From assembly GCF_002239585.1 (NCBI RefSeq), contig NZ_NDFH01000003.1, positions 372,001-436,000 on the forward strand: 64,000 bases of DNA, read 5' to 3'. The notes beneath the pieces are model-generated. The model was not told the origin of the DNA, did not search any database, and saw only the letters and a program-made list of their open reading frames with translations. Each line of letters opens with the position of its first letter. Position 1 is the stretch's first letter. A program made the translations under genes and the position numbers. Of this stretch, positions 39,644 to 49,642 are shown piece after piece. This stretch comes from Psychromonas sp. CD1. GTDB taxonomy: Bacteria > Pseudomonadota > Gammaproteobacteria > Enterobacterales > Psychromonadaceae.

Positions 39644-40399
39644 CTAAAGCATTGCACAGCGATTTTCTAATACTATATTGCGACTGCCTTGTAAACGCTT
39701 TATGATTGCGCTTCGTTGACACTCCCAAGCATTTACGGGGTAAGTGTTATCCCATGCTTGCATCAGTTTTTTTTGTGCCTTACTCATCGTGTAATGTGTG
39801 TACGTTGCATCCATATATAAATATGTACGCGCAATCGTGCCACGTGCTTGAATCGGTGGCTCAGCTTTATGGTGACTTATTTTCATTTGGCAACTTCCAA
39901 ACATACTTTTTTCGGCGCCTAACATTTTAAAATTATAATTACTGCGCATTGCATTTACAGCGCCAATAGCTGGATATAAATTATACATATCGGCTTGCAT
40001 ATAACGATACTGTAAATCTACTTTATTTGCACATCTTCGGCCTTTATAAGCTTTACCTTGGAGGCTAATACATTTGTTATATCCATTACGCCAAGCACTA
40101 AAAGTGCGTCCGAAGTTTTCTGCGGGTACGACATGCTCCCATTCAATACGTTTCGTACGGTTAAGATATTTAGTGGTGTGGAAACCTTTGGGTAAAGTAA
40201 TATTTTTTTGCGCGTCAAAATCAGCTTGGCAATAAATAGTAGTGCGATGCTGGGCATATATTTTTTTTTCTAATATGTTTTTTGCTTTAGAAAAAGAAGA
40301 AATACGTTCATTGGCACAATATACACTTAAAGGTAGTAAGTTTAAAAGGAGTATTATAATTAGTTTAGATAGGTTATTCAAAAGGTAATGTGAGGGCAT
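39644..40399 (-). CDS. endA: Endonuclease I
   Basis: Secreted or periplasmic nonspecific DNA nuclease. The 251 residues start with a signal peptide (hydrophobic about 10-27, cleavage near VYCANE). The beta-beta-alpha metal motif holds the catalytic His in RIEWEHVVPAENFG and Asn in NLYPAIGAVNAMRSNY. It converges on the DUF1415 gene. Length and motifs are normal for EndA. Confidence 0.95.
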   Translation of the reverse strand: MPSHYLLNNLSKLIIILLLNLLPLSVYCANERISSFSKAKNILEKKIYAQHRTTIYCQADFDAQKNITLPKGFHTTKYLNRTKRIEWEHVVPAENFGRTFSAWRNGYNKCISLQGKAYKGRRCANKVDLQYRYMQADMYNLYPAIGAVNAMRSNYNFKMLGAEKSMFGSCQMKISHHKAEPPIQARGTIARTYLYMDATYTHYTMSKAQKKLMQAWDNTYPVNAWECQRSAIIKRLQGSRNIVLENRCAML

Positions 40400-40484
40400 A
40401 CAATTCTCAAAATCTAGAATTACCTGCTTGCATTTTTAAAAATATTACCACAATAAAGTGATGTTTTTGATGCAAAGTAGATAT

Positions 40485-40510
40485 AAAAAAGCCTGTACAA
40501 GTACAGGCTT
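40485..40510 (-). terminator. gapA terminator
   Basis: A 10-bp perfect stem (AAGCCTGTAC and its complement) with a 2-nt loop and six T on the minus strand, just after the gapA stop. Confidence 0.9.
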
Positions 40511-40540
40511 CGACAAAGTTAAATTAAGAGATCTTATTTC

Positions 40541-41560
<1,020 letters not shown>

Positions 41561-41575
41561 TTAAAAGTTATGATC

Positions 41576-41619
41576 ATTATAGGAGCCAAAATCTCCTATA
41601 ACTTGATATTGGTCAAGTT
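41576..41619 (-). promoter_or_regulatory. gapA promoter with two overlapping inverted repeats
   Basis: A perfect TATAAT (minus strand, 41581-41576) lies about 43 bases before the gapA ATG; no good -35 box is seen. It overlaps one inverted repeat (TATAGGAG-N7-CTCCTATA, 41578-41600). A second one (AACTTGA-N6-TCAAGTT, 41600-41619) lies across the -35 position. This is the layout of an activator or repressor site. Confidence 0.5.
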
Positions 41620-41734
41620 AATTGTTTTGTTTTTGTTTCCTGTCTTTTCAGGATTTTCTTTTATAGGTTGCAACCTCATATAAGAAGCTAGAATTTAAAA
41701 ATGGCTTGATATATGATTTTATATTTATGTAAAT

Positions 41735-42586
41735 TTATAAATCGCAAAGATCAAAACGGGAGTCCGTGATCCCTTTTTTGACACGTTTTAAATTTTCTCT
41801 AAACTTAGATCCCCGTCGCAATGTAAATCCTGTTGCTAAGACATCGATTAAAACGAGTTGCGCAATACGTGATGCCATGGGCATATAAATATCGGTGTCT
41901 TCAGGAACACTCATAGAAAGTACCAAGTTACTTTCTTTAGCTAGAGGTGAATTTAAGGCGGTTAATGCGATCACGAAAGCATTGTTTTCACGTGCGATAC
42001 GAGCGACTTCTACCAAAGCTTTAGTGCGACCAGTATGAGAAATAAACACCACTACATCACCTTCACTACTATTAATACAGCTCATTTTTTGCATTAATAT
42101 ATCATCAAAACAACAGATGGGAATATTAAAACGGAAAAACTTATTCAGTGCATCGTGAGCAACAGAAGAAGAGGCGCCTAAGCCAAAAAAAGAGATTTTT
42201 TTTGCTTGCGTTAAAACATCGACCGCACGATTAACTAAAGTTGTGTCTAAGGTGTTTTTGGCACCATTTAAACACGCCATTGTAGATTCAAAAATTTTGG
42301 CTGTGTAAGCTTCTGCACCATCATGTTCATCCACATTACGATTTACATAAGGCGTACCTTTTACTAAACTCTGCGCTAAGTGTAACTTAAAGTCGGGAAA
42401 TCCTTTGGTATCTAAACGACGACAAAAACGATTTACTGTTGGTTCACTGACTTCAGCCATTTTTGCAAGTGTTGCGATGCTAGAGCGAATAGAAATTTGT
42501 GGGGATGCAATGATGACTTCGGCCACTTTTCTTTCAGATTTACTGAAAGCATTTAAATTTTTTTGAATGAGCTCTAAAGTATTCAT
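41735..42586 (-). CDS. hexR: HexR, RpiR-family regulator of carbon metabolism
   Basis: Transcription factor that senses 2-keto-3-deoxy-6-phosphogluconate and controls glycolytic, Entner-Doudoroff and gluconeogenic genes. The 283 residues have an N-terminal helix-turn-helix (about 35-60, LAKMAEVSEPTVNRFCRRL) and a C-terminal sugar-isomerase (SIS) domain with SFFGLGASSSVAHDAL and VVVFISHTGRTKALVEVA. It is divergent from glk across a region with HexR-like boxes, so it probably controls itself and glk, and perhaps gapA. Confidence 0.93.
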   Translation of the reverse strand: MNTLELIQKNLNAFSKSERKVAEVIIASPQISIRSSIATLAKMAEVSEPTVNRFCRRLDTKGFPDFKLHLAQSLVKGTPYVNRNVDEHDGAEAYTAKIFESTMACLNGAKNTLDTTLVNRAVDVLTQAKKISFFGLGASSSVAHDALNKFFRFNIPICCFDDILMQKMSCINSSEGDVVVFISHTGRTKALVEVARIARENNAFVIALTALNSPLAKESNLVLSMSVPEDTDIYMPMASRIAQLVLIDVLATGFTLRRGSKFRENLKRVKKGITDSRFDLCDL

Positions 42587-42658
42587 TGCTTTTCACTGTA
42601 ATTAATAAATATAAGTTAAACTGAGATGAATTAGGTATAAAAGTGCCAAATAAATATG

Positions 42659-42673
42659 TGGCATTAAATTACA
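42659..42673. promoter_or_regulatory. HexR-like box 1
   Basis: TGGCATTAAATTACA matches the palindromic HexR consensus TGTAATTAAATTACA in 13 of 15 positions. It is 73 bp from the hexR start, where it would allow autorepression. Confidence 0.65.
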
Positions 42674-42720
42674 ATAAAACATGATAGATGACAGGTTAGT
42701 ATAAAGAAAACGGAGAATTC

Positions 42721-42735
42721 TGTCATTTTATTACA
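42721..42735. promoter_or_regulatory. HexR-like box 2
   Basis: TGTCATTTTATTACA matches the HexR consensus in 12 of 15 positions. Confidence 0.55.
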
Positions 42736-42763
42736 GGTAAAAGCTGTTTAAGATCAAGTTTAA

Positions 42764-42778
42764 TGTAACTTTATTACA
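42764..42778. promoter_or_regulatory. HexR-like box 3
   Basis: TGTAACTTTATTACA matches the HexR consensus in 12 of 15 positions and keeps both outer half-sites TGTAA and TTACA. It is 48 bp upstream of glk. Confidence 0.65.
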
Positions 42779-42826
42779 CGAACGATACTTTTAATCTATT
42801 CATGTTAAAAATTAAAGGGAAATTTT

Positions 42827-43780
42827 ATGCTTGCAGTCGTGGGAGATATCGGAGGAACAAATATTCGTTTAGCGGTTTGTAATATTAAAAATGGTGAATT
42901 AAGTCAATTGCGAGAATATTCATGCGCGCAGTTTATAACGCTTGATGCTGTTCTTGTTCAATACTTTTCAACATTAAGAGACACAGTCAAGTATTTGTGT
43001 TTGGGAATTGCTTGCCCTGTTGAAGATGATGCTGTGATCATGACGAATTTTAGTTGGCAATTTTCAAAAAAAGCATTAAAAGAAAAGTTACAACTTAATG
43101 CGTTATATTTAATCAATGATTATACGGCAATATCACTTGCGGTGCCTTTTTTAAAAGAAAATGAACAATTACAAATTGGTGGCGGTGCGATCAAAGAAGG
43201 GGCTCCGAAAGCTGTTTTTGGGCCAGGTACGGGATTGGGTGTCGCACATCTAATTCAGATTAAAAATAAGTGGTTAAGTTTAAAAGGTGAGGGTGGGCAT
43301 GCAAGTTTATCGGTAAACAATCGAGAGCAAGCGGATATATTATTGTTATTACAAGATCAATATGGACATGTATCTACAGAGCGTGTTTTATCTGGGCAAG
43401 GTTTTGTTAATATCTACCACAGCTTATGTCGTTTATCGGGTAAGTCACCAGAGTTTTATGAACCACAACAAGTAACAACTGCCGCATTTAGTCAGAAGTG
43501 TCCGTTAGCTTTGCATAGTATCGAGGTTTTTTGTCAAATAATGGGTGCTTTTGCGGGGGATTTGGCGCTTAATTTAGCTTGCTTTGGCGGAGTATATATC
43601 GCGGGGGGGATTGTACCTCGTTTTAGTGAGTTTTTTATCAAAAGTGATTTTAGACAGTGCTTTGAGAATAAAGGGCGTTTTAAACCTTATCTTCGTGCGA
43701 TCCCAACATTTTTGATAATACATGAAAACCCAGGGTTATTAGGTGCAAGTGTCTATTTACGGCAAGAAACATTAGAATAA
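42827..43780 (+). CDS. glk: Glucokinase
   Basis: Phosphorylates glucose with ATP in the cytoplasm. The 317 residues are of the proteobacterial Glk type: VGDIGGTNIRLAVC (phosphate loop), LINDYTAISLAVPF (catalytic Asp), FGPGTGLGVAHLI and GEGGHASL. AAAGGGAAA precedes the ATG. It is divergent from hexR, an arrangement known in marine gammaproteobacteria. Confidence 0.95.
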   Translation: MLAVVGDIGGTNIRLAVCNIKNGELSQLREYSCAQFITLDAVLVQYFSTLRDTVKYLCLGIACPVEDDAVIMTNFSWQFSKKALKEKLQLNALYLINDYTAISLAVPFLKENEQLQIGGGAIKEGAPKAVFGPGTGLGVAHLIQIKNKWLSLKGEGGHASLSVNNREQADILLLLQDQYGHVSTERVLSGQGFVNIYHSLCRLSGKSPEFYEPQQVTTAAFSQKCPLALHSIEVFCQIMGAFAGDLALNLACFGGVYIAGGIVPRFSEFFIKSDFRQCFENKGRFKPYLRAIPTFLIIHENPGLLGASVYLRQETLE

Positions 43781-43873
43781 CAACCAAAAAACATATTAGT
43801 AGTTGATTTTAGAGGGAGAGTTCATTATGATGCGCCTCGCTCTAGCAGTTATTGTTATGAGTTTATAAATAAA

Positions 43874-43961
43874 GGTGACGTGTCCGAGTGGCTTAAGGAG
43901 CACGCCTGGAAAGTGTGTGTACGGTAACGTACCGAGAGTTCGAATCTCTCCGTCACCGCCA
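43874..43961 (+). tRNA. tRNA-Ser (anticodon GGA)
   Basis: 88 nt with acceptor arms GGTGACG and CGTCACC, a D arm, anticodon stem CACGC/GTGTG with loop CTGGAAA (GGA at 43908-43910), a long type II variable arm (ACGGTAACGT), T loop TTCGAATC, discriminator G and encoded CCA. The anticodon reads UCC and UCU. A 7-bp A/T-rich hairpin follows. Confidence 0.97.
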
Positions 43962-44061
43962 TATTCACAATTAATGAATATAAATAGAGACTAATAATTT
44001 AATGGTTTAAATTAAAAAGTCACTATTTTATGCTGGTTTTGGTATTTGCTCTTTTAGGTTA

Positions 44062-45900
44062 TTAATTTATGCCAAGAAAACCGCCGGTTTGATGCTTCCA
44101 TAATTGAGCATAAATACCATCTTCATTGAGTAGTTCTTGATGAGATCCTTGTTCAATAATCTTGCCTTTATCAAGGACAATTAATCTATCCATTGCCGCA
44201 ATAGTGGACAGTCGATGTGCAATTGCAATGACTGTTTTACCGTGCATTAATTTATATAAACTTTCTTGAATTGCCATTTCAACTTCACTGTCGAGTGCTG
44301 ATGTTGCTTCGTCTAAAATTAAAATAGGTGCATCTTTAAGGATCACTCGAGCAATGGCAATGCGCTGGCGTTGGCCTCCTGAAAGCTTAACACCACGTTC
44401 ACCCACTTGCGCATCGTAACCTTTGTTACCTTCATTATCGCTTAAATTTTCAATAAATTGAGCAGCTTGTGCCTGTTGACAAGCTAAAATCATTTCATCC
44501 TCGCTTGCATCGGGACGGCCATAAAGAATGTTTTCACGAATTGAGCGGTGTAATAAAGAGGTGTCTTGTGTGACCATTCCTATTTGTAAGCGTAAACTTT
44601 CTTGTTGTACTTTTTTTATGTCTTGACCATCAATCAAAATTTGACCCTGTTCGACATCATAAAAACGTAATAACAAATTAACTAATGTCGATTTACCCGC
44701 TCCAGATCTACCTACTAAACCGATTTTTTCGCCCGCTTTTATTTTGAGATCGAAGTGACTAATGACACCACTTTTTTCACCATAATGAAAACTGATATTT
44801 TTAAAATGAATATTGCCCTGTTCGATAAGTAGAGCTTTGGCTTCTTTTTCATCTTCAATCACATTCGGTTTAGAAAGTGTAGCCATACCATCGGTTACTG
44901 TGCCTATATTCTCAAAGAGGTGACTGACTTCCCACATTATCCATTGTGCCATTCCATTTAAACGAAGTGTAAGGCTGATAGCAAGGGCAATGGAGCCAAT
45001 GCTAATGGCTGATTGTATCCATAAACTAATGGATAATGCAGCAATGGCAAAGACAAGCACGTAATTACTAATTTGTACGCTCACGCTGATACAGGTTACT
45101 AAGCGCATTTGTTTATATACGGTTTTTAAAAAGTATTGCATGCCTTGCTTGGCGTATGCAAATTCGGCATCAGTATGTGCAAATAATTTAATGGTAGAAA
45201 TATTCGTGTAACTATCGACAATACGGCCCGTCATCGTTGAGCGTGCATCCGCTTGTTGAGTTGAAATTTTCTTTAGTTTAGGAACAAAATAAAGTTGTAA
45301 TGAAATATAAATAACTAACCAAACTAACATGGGAATCGCTAAGCGGTAATCGGCTTGTGCAACCATAATTATCATGGCAAAAAAGTAAACTGTGACGTAT
45401 ACCATCACATCAAGTAATTTCATAACGGTTTCGCGTATGGCTAAAGATGTTTGCATTACCTTCGTTGCAATACGTCCGGCAAAGTCGTCTTGGTAAAAAG
45501 AGAAACTTTGCTTTAAAAGGTAGCGATGTGCAAACCAACGAATAGACATTGGGTAATTACCGAGTAACACTTGGTGCACCACTAAAGCATGTAGCGCCGT
45601 TAATAATGGTATTAATATCAGTATCATCGCGCTCATGAGAATTAAGGTTGAAGATTCTTCGTGTAAAAATGTTTCGGGGTTTTTAGTTATCAACCAATCT
45701 ACTAATTTGCCCATAAAGCCAAAAAGAGAAACTTCTAAAAGGGCTAATAAAGCGGTTAATATTGCCATGGCTAATAATGCGACAACATAGCCTTTTGTAT
45801 AATGTAGGCAAAAAGCGAATAATGTTTTCGGGGGCTGAGTTGGCTCAACATCATTCAATGCGGGTACGAGTTGTTCAAAATATTTAAATATATTAAGCAT
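44062..45900 (-). CDS. ABC exporter, fused membrane and ATPase domains
   Basis: The 612 residues have an N-terminal type IV exporter membrane domain with about six helices (residues 25-340) and a C-terminal nucleotide-binding domain. The ATPase shows Walker A GLVGRSGAGKSTLVNLLL, signature VKLSGGQRQRIAIAR, Walker B PILILDEATSALD and IAHRLSTI. It belongs to the MsbA/multidrug half-transporter class, which works as a dimer; the substrate (lipid, drug or other) cannot be deduced. It is a single gene. Confidence 0.9.
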   Translation of the reverse strand: MLNIFKYFEQLVPALNDVEPTQPPKTLFAFCLHYTKGYVVALLAMAILTALLALLEVSLFGFMGKLVDWLITKNPETFLHEESSTLILMSAMILILIPLLTALHALVVHQVLLGNYPMSIRWFAHRYLLKQSFSFYQDDFAGRIATKVMQTSLAIRETVMKLLDVMVYVTVYFFAMIIMVAQADYRLAIPMLVWLVIYISLQLYFVPKLKKISTQQADARSTMTGRIVDSYTNISTIKLFAHTDAEFAYAKQGMQYFLKTVYKQMRLVTCISVSVQISNYVLVFAIAALSISLWIQSAISIGSIALAISLTLRLNGMAQWIMWEVSHLFENIGTVTDGMATLSKPNVIEDEKEAKALLIEQGNIHFKNISFHYGEKSGVISHFDLKIKAGEKIGLVGRSGAGKSTLVNLLLRFYDVEQGQILIDGQDIKKVQQESLRLQIGMVTQDTSLLHRSIRENILYGRPDASEDEMILACQQAQAAQFIENLSDNEGNKGYDAQVGERGVKLSGGQRQRIAIARVILKDAPILILDEATSALDSEVEMAIQESLYKLMHGKTVIAIAHRLSTIAAMDRLIVLDKGKIIEQGSHQELLNEDGIYAQLWKHQTGGFLGIN

Positions 45901-46544
45901 TACATTACCTGTGTTATCGCTATGGGCTTTGACTGTTAAATATGTGGCGAATCACTATTTAAAATTTATTTTTGTGCGTGTTGTCACCTGTGTTTTGAAA
46001 TGACAGACAAGATTTTTTTTGTATTTAAAAAAAAGACTGCATTATCATATATATACTTAAGCATAATAATGTAATCAAAAAGAAAAAGGGTATTAAATAT
46101 GAAGTATCATGTGGTTTCTGTCAAGAATGCTACGTTTTAAATCTATTCACCTGTTAATAGATTTAAAAAAGGTACCGCATAGAAACTGTGCATCTATATA
46201 AATGGTTACAGTGCTTGTCCAGCGTTGAGATAATAGATTTTATCGTATAAAAGTTGAGTTAGGGTCTTATCTAAAATAATTAATTATCAAAGTGTAGCCG
46301 AATGATTTTAACTTTATCTTTGTTTTTTGACTGAGGTCATAATAATAAAATGGCTCGTTGTGTAAATTAAGCGCATCTAAGAAGAGGCTACAAATAAAGA
46401 TGAAATCAAAGCCTCTGTTTTTGATGGTTAGTCCGTAACAATATGCTTTCGTATAACGTTTCACAATAACACGTGAGTTGGTAGTAGATGCTCACTATAA
46501 GTGTTAAGTGAAGAATACTATAACTAATTAGAGCGTAAAATAAA
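45901..46544. other. 644-bp gene-poor region between the ABC exporter and ridA
   Basis: No recognised gene. It holds a perfect 12-bp inverted repeat with an 8-nt loop (TTTAAATCTATT and its complement, 46136-46167) and one weak ORF on the minus strand (46267-46464). The sequence is A/T-rich and looks like decayed or regulatory DNA. Confidence 0.5.
46267..46464 (-). other. Doubtful 65-codon ORF, possible gene remnant
   Basis: Starts with GTG without a clear ribosome-binding site. The translation is rich in Tyr, Phe and Lys, with no domain that I recognise. The frame is open a further 12 codons upstream without an ATG. It may be the tail of a decayed gene. Confidence 0.2.
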
Positions 46545-46925
46545 ATGATAATAGAAACAAATAAAGCTCCAAAAGCAATTGGCCCATATTCTCAAGCGGT
46601 TAAAGCGGGTGAATATGTTTATGTATCCGGTTGTGTTCCCTTTAGCCCTAAAGATGGATCGGTTGTTGGAGAAAATATTAAAGATCAAACAAGGCAGGTG
46701 ATGGAAAACTTGAAATCTGTTGTCGAGGCGTCGGGTAAAACAATGCTAGATGTTGTTAAGACAACTTGTTTTATTAGCGACTTAGAAAATTTTGTTGAAT
46801 TTAATGCAATTTATGCTGAATATTTCACTGCAGGGGCTTTTCCCGCGCGTTCATGTGTTGAAGTTGCAAGATTACCTAAAGATGTTTTGATTGAAGTTGA
46901 AGCTATTATTTATCTCAATAAATAA
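46545..46925 (+). CDS. ridA: RidA-family enamine/imine deaminase
   Basis: Hydrolyses reactive 2-aminoacrylate and related enamines released by PLP enzymes. The 126 residues are full length, with APKAIGPYSQAVKAGEYVYVSG, the catalytic Arg in FPARSCVEVARLPKDVLIEVEAI, and the trimer-forming fold. No operon partner is evident. The start is ATG, with weak ribosome-binding sequence (GAGCG). Confidence 0.93.
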   Translation: MIIETNKAPKAIGPYSQAVKAGEYVYVSGCVPFSPKDGSVVGENIKDQTRQVMENLKSVVEASGKTMLDVVKTTCFISDLENFVEFNAIYAEYFTAGAFPARSCVEVARLPKDVLIEVEAIIYLNK

Positions 46926-47064
46926 TAGAATTCTTGATATAAGAGCCGAAGAATATACCTGTGGTTTTTATATCGAGTAAAGGTGTTAATCTGAATAAAA
47001 TTAAGTTTGTTCATTAGCTAAGAAAAAGTGCTTTTTAAATGCAAAAGATTTACTTTTTAAAAGG

Positions 47065-47185
47065 GGCAGATTCAACCTTGAAGTGCATAACCGCTAAGCC
47101 GCAAGTGCGGTTATGTGTTCTGCCATAATCTGAAGTGGCGTTTTAAAAAAAAGTTTCTTTCTCGGTCTATTATTTAGCTGTATTA
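47065..47185 (-). mobile_element. IS30-family right-end fragment upstream of thiD
   Basis: These 121 bp, read on the minus strand, match 60010-60130 with only two differences. They encode the last part of the transposase (NRPRKKLFFKTPLQ) and the right end of the element. The rest of the IS is missing. It ends 18 bp before the thiD ATG, leaving only the AGGAG Shine-Dalgarno of thiD between them. Confidence 0.9.
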
Positions 47186-47203
47186 GCCAGCCTAGGAGCT
47201 TTT

Positions 47204-48052
47204 ATGGCAAATGCAATACCTTATCGTAAACATTCACATATTCCCATCGTCCTCACTATTGCTGGCTCTGACAGTGGTGGTGGTGCAGGTATTCAAGCTG
47301 ATATTAAAAGTATTTCTGCAACCGGCAGTTATGCATGCTCTGTGATAACCGCAATTACTGCTCAAAATACGTTAGGTGTGCAGGCTATTTTTCCTATCCC
47401 TTTAATACATATTGAACAGCAACTAGATGCTGTTTTTAGTGATTTAAATATTATTGCTGTCAAAGTGGGAATGTTGGCTGATAGTGACATTATTGAGCTG
47501 GTAGCGCGTAAAATAAAGCAATACAAACCGGCTTTTGTTGTTGTAGATCCCGTTATGGTGTCGAGCAGTGGTGATTTATTATTAAAAAAAGCGGCGATTC
47601 AAACACTTAAAACACAGTTATTACCCCTTGCCAATGTGATAACCCCGAATTTACCAGAAGCTGCAGCCTTACTTAACATTCCATGTGTCGACACTTATGA
47701 GGCAATGTTAGAAATGATCCCTGCACTACGGCAATTAGACACCGCTGCTGTTTTATTGAAAGGTGGGCACTTAGTTAAAAATGCATCAAGCAATGATATA
47801 TTGATCCTAAAAAAAGAGAATAAAACTTTTTGTGCGCCACGGCATAATACGCAAAATACACATGGTACGGGTTGCACGTTGTCTTCTGCAATAGCGTCAT
47901 ATCTTGCTCAAGGCGACAGTTTAGAAAAAGCCTTACAACGCGCTAAACATTATATATCATTGGCGATTTTTCATGCGGATGAATTAGATATTGGCAAAGG
48001 TGCAGGCCCGGTACATCATTTTTTTAATCTGCCAACAGCAGAGGCTGAATAA
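47204..48052 (+). CDS. thiD: Hydroxymethylpyrimidine (phosphate) kinase
   Basis: Phosphorylates HMP twice to HMP pyrophosphate for thiamine synthesis. The 282 residues are a ribokinase-like fold: TIAGSDSGGGAGIQADIK, VKVGMLAD, VVDPVMVSSSG, and the anion-hole and catalytic Asn/Thr/Gly/Cys loop in HGTGCTLSSAIA. First gene of a six-gene run; its stop overlaps the start of thiZ by one base. AGGAG lies five bases before the ATG. Confidence 0.96.
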   Translation: MANAIPYRKHSHIPIVLTIAGSDSGGGAGIQADIKSISATGSYACSVITAITAQNTLGVQAIFPIPLIHIEQQLDAVFSDLNIIAVKVGMLADSDIIELVARKIKQYKPAFVVVDPVMVSSSGDLLLKKAAIQTLKTQLLPLANVITPNLPEAAALLNIPCVDTYEAMLEMIPALRQLDTAAVLLKGGHLVKNASSNDILILKKENKTFCAPRHNTQNTHGTGCTLSSAIASYLAQGDSLEKALQRAKHYISLAIFHADELDIGKGAGPVHHFFNLPTAEAE

Positions 48053-48819
48053 TGGGAATGCAGGGAGTCATTAGCAAACCTATTAGTTTGATAATTAAAG
48101 ACGGATATTTGCGTTATTACAGCAGTAATAATGTCATCTTATCGGGATTAAATATGCAGATACCTGCGCAATCGTGGACGTGTCTGTTAGGTAAAAGTGG
48201 ATGTGGTAAAAGCTCTTTATTACGTCATATCGCGGGGTTATTACAAAGAAAAGCGGATTGGCAAGGTGAATTGAAAACTCAACCTGTGTGCCAATTAGAG
48301 AATGAGATAGCCTACATGGCGCAGCAAGATCTTTTGATGCCTTGGTTATCGGTATTAGATAACGTGATGTTAAGTTCTCGATTTTTGAAAACGCCAATTT
48401 CTGAACAAAAGAAACGCGCATTATCATTATTAGAAAGTGTTGATTTGGCGCATAAGGAACAATGTTTCCCGCAACAATTATCGGGAGGTATGCGTCAACG
48501 CGTCGCACTTGCTCGAACCTTAATGCAAGATAAGTCTATTGTTCTAATGGATGAGCCTTTTTCATCACTTGATGCGGTAACACGTTATCGATTACAAAAT
48601 TTGGCGATAAAATTACTAAAAGATAAAACAGTGTTATTGATAACTCATGATCCGCAAGAAGCGATTCGTTTGGCGGATAAACTCTACATTATGCAAGGTA
48701 ACCCGGCTTTTATAACAGAATTAGAGATACCAACATCAGCAACGCCTCGTCAGTTTGATGCGCAAGGTGCGCGTTTGCAGCAACAGATAATGACCTGTTT
48801 AGAGAACGATCATGAATAA
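48052..48819 (+). CDS. thiZ: Thiamine-precursor ABC transporter ATPase, ThiZ
   Basis: ATPase of an importer for formylaminopyrimidine-type precursors (ThiXYZ). The 255 residues show Walker A LLGKSGCGKSSLLRHIAG, Q-loop MAQQDLL, signature LSGGMRQRVALARTL, Walker B VLMDEPFSSLD and the switch His in LLITHDPQEA. It is similar to the nitrate/taurine group of ATPases. It overlaps the permease gene by eight bases. Confidence 0.9.
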   Translation: MGMQGVISKPISLIIKDGYLRYYSSNNVILSGLNMQIPAQSWTCLLGKSGCGKSSLLRHIAGLLQRKADWQGELKTQPVCQLENEIAYMAQQDLLMPWLSVLDNVMLSSRFLKTPISEQKKRALSLLESVDLAHKEQCFPQQLSGGMRQRVALARTLMQDKSIVLMDEPFSSLDAVTRYRLQNLAIKLLKDKTVLLITHDPQEAIRLADKLYIMQGNPAFITELEIPTSATPRQFDAQGARLQQQIMTCLENDHE

Positions 48820-49600
48820 ATCAGGTGGTTGCTCTCAATTCGTTGAAAAATCAAAAAAATTATTTGTCGTAAGCGGGCGTTTTTTAATAAGCATATGTGT
48901 GCTCATATTATTATGGCAGGCAATAGTGCTTTATTTTGCCTTACCTCATTTTATTTTTCCCAGCCCATATGCCGTATTACAACGTCTATTTTTACGACAT
49001 GAAATTTTATTTAAACACGCAAGTGTTACCTTTATAGAAATAGTTTTAGGGTTAGGTTTAGGTTTATCAATGGGCATGTTATTTGCACTGCAAATGTTAT
49101 TGTTTAAACCGCTTAAACGTTGGCTTATGCCTATTTTGATAGCCAGTCAAGCCTTCCCGGTGTTTGCTATTGCTCCTGTTTTGATGCTTTGGTTAGGTTA
49201 TGGCATTGCTTCTAAAGTGGTGATGGCCGCATTAATTATATTCTTTCCGGTCTGTACCTGTTGTTATGACGGATTACGTAATACACCCAGAGGTTACTTA
49301 GATTTAGTACAAACGATGGGAGCCAGTAAATGGCAAGTGTTACGTTATATTCAGTTGCCGGCGTCATTGCCGACACTTGCATCGGGTATTCGCGTTGCGG
49401 TGGTAATTGCGCCAATTGGAGCAGTAGCGGGTGAGTGGGTAGGCTCAAGTGAAGGCTTAGGTTATTTAATGTTGCAAGCTAATGCACGTATGCAAATTGA
49501 TGAAATGTTTGCCGCATTGTTTATTTTGTCGGCGTTATCTGTGGGGCTTTATTTTTTAACGGATATGTTTTTGAAAAAATTTATCCATTGGCAAGATTAA
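48812..49600 (+). CDS. thiX: Thiamine-precursor ABC transporter permease, ThiX
   Basis: The 262 residues have about six membrane helices and the EAA loop in MGASKWQVLRYIQLPASLPTLASGIRV, which contacts the ATPase. It is of the TauC/SsuC permease family. Position between thiZ and thiY supports a role in pyrimidine precursor import. The N-terminal 20 residues are hydrophilic. Confidence 0.9.
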   Translation: MNKSGGCSQFVEKSKKLFVVSGRFLISICVLILLWQAIVLYFALPHFIFPSPYAVLQRLFLRHEILFKHASVTFIEIVLGLGLGLSMGMLFALQMLLFKPLKRWLMPILIASQAFPVFAIAPVLMLWLGYGIASKVVMAALIIFFPVCTCCYDGLRNTPRGYLDLVQTMGASKWQVLRYIQLPASLPTLASGIRVAVVIAPIGAVAGEWVGSSEGLGYLMLQANARMQIDEMFAALFILSALSVGLYFLTDMFLKKFIHWQD

Positions 49601-49642
49601 TTGTAGTGCACACATTCGGGTGTTTTTTTAAAAGGAAGTAAA

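Noticed and set aside
46267-46464. Minus-strand 65-codon ORF as a real gene
   Set aside because: No ribosome-binding site, no recognisable domain and GTG start; kept only as a doubtful remnant.
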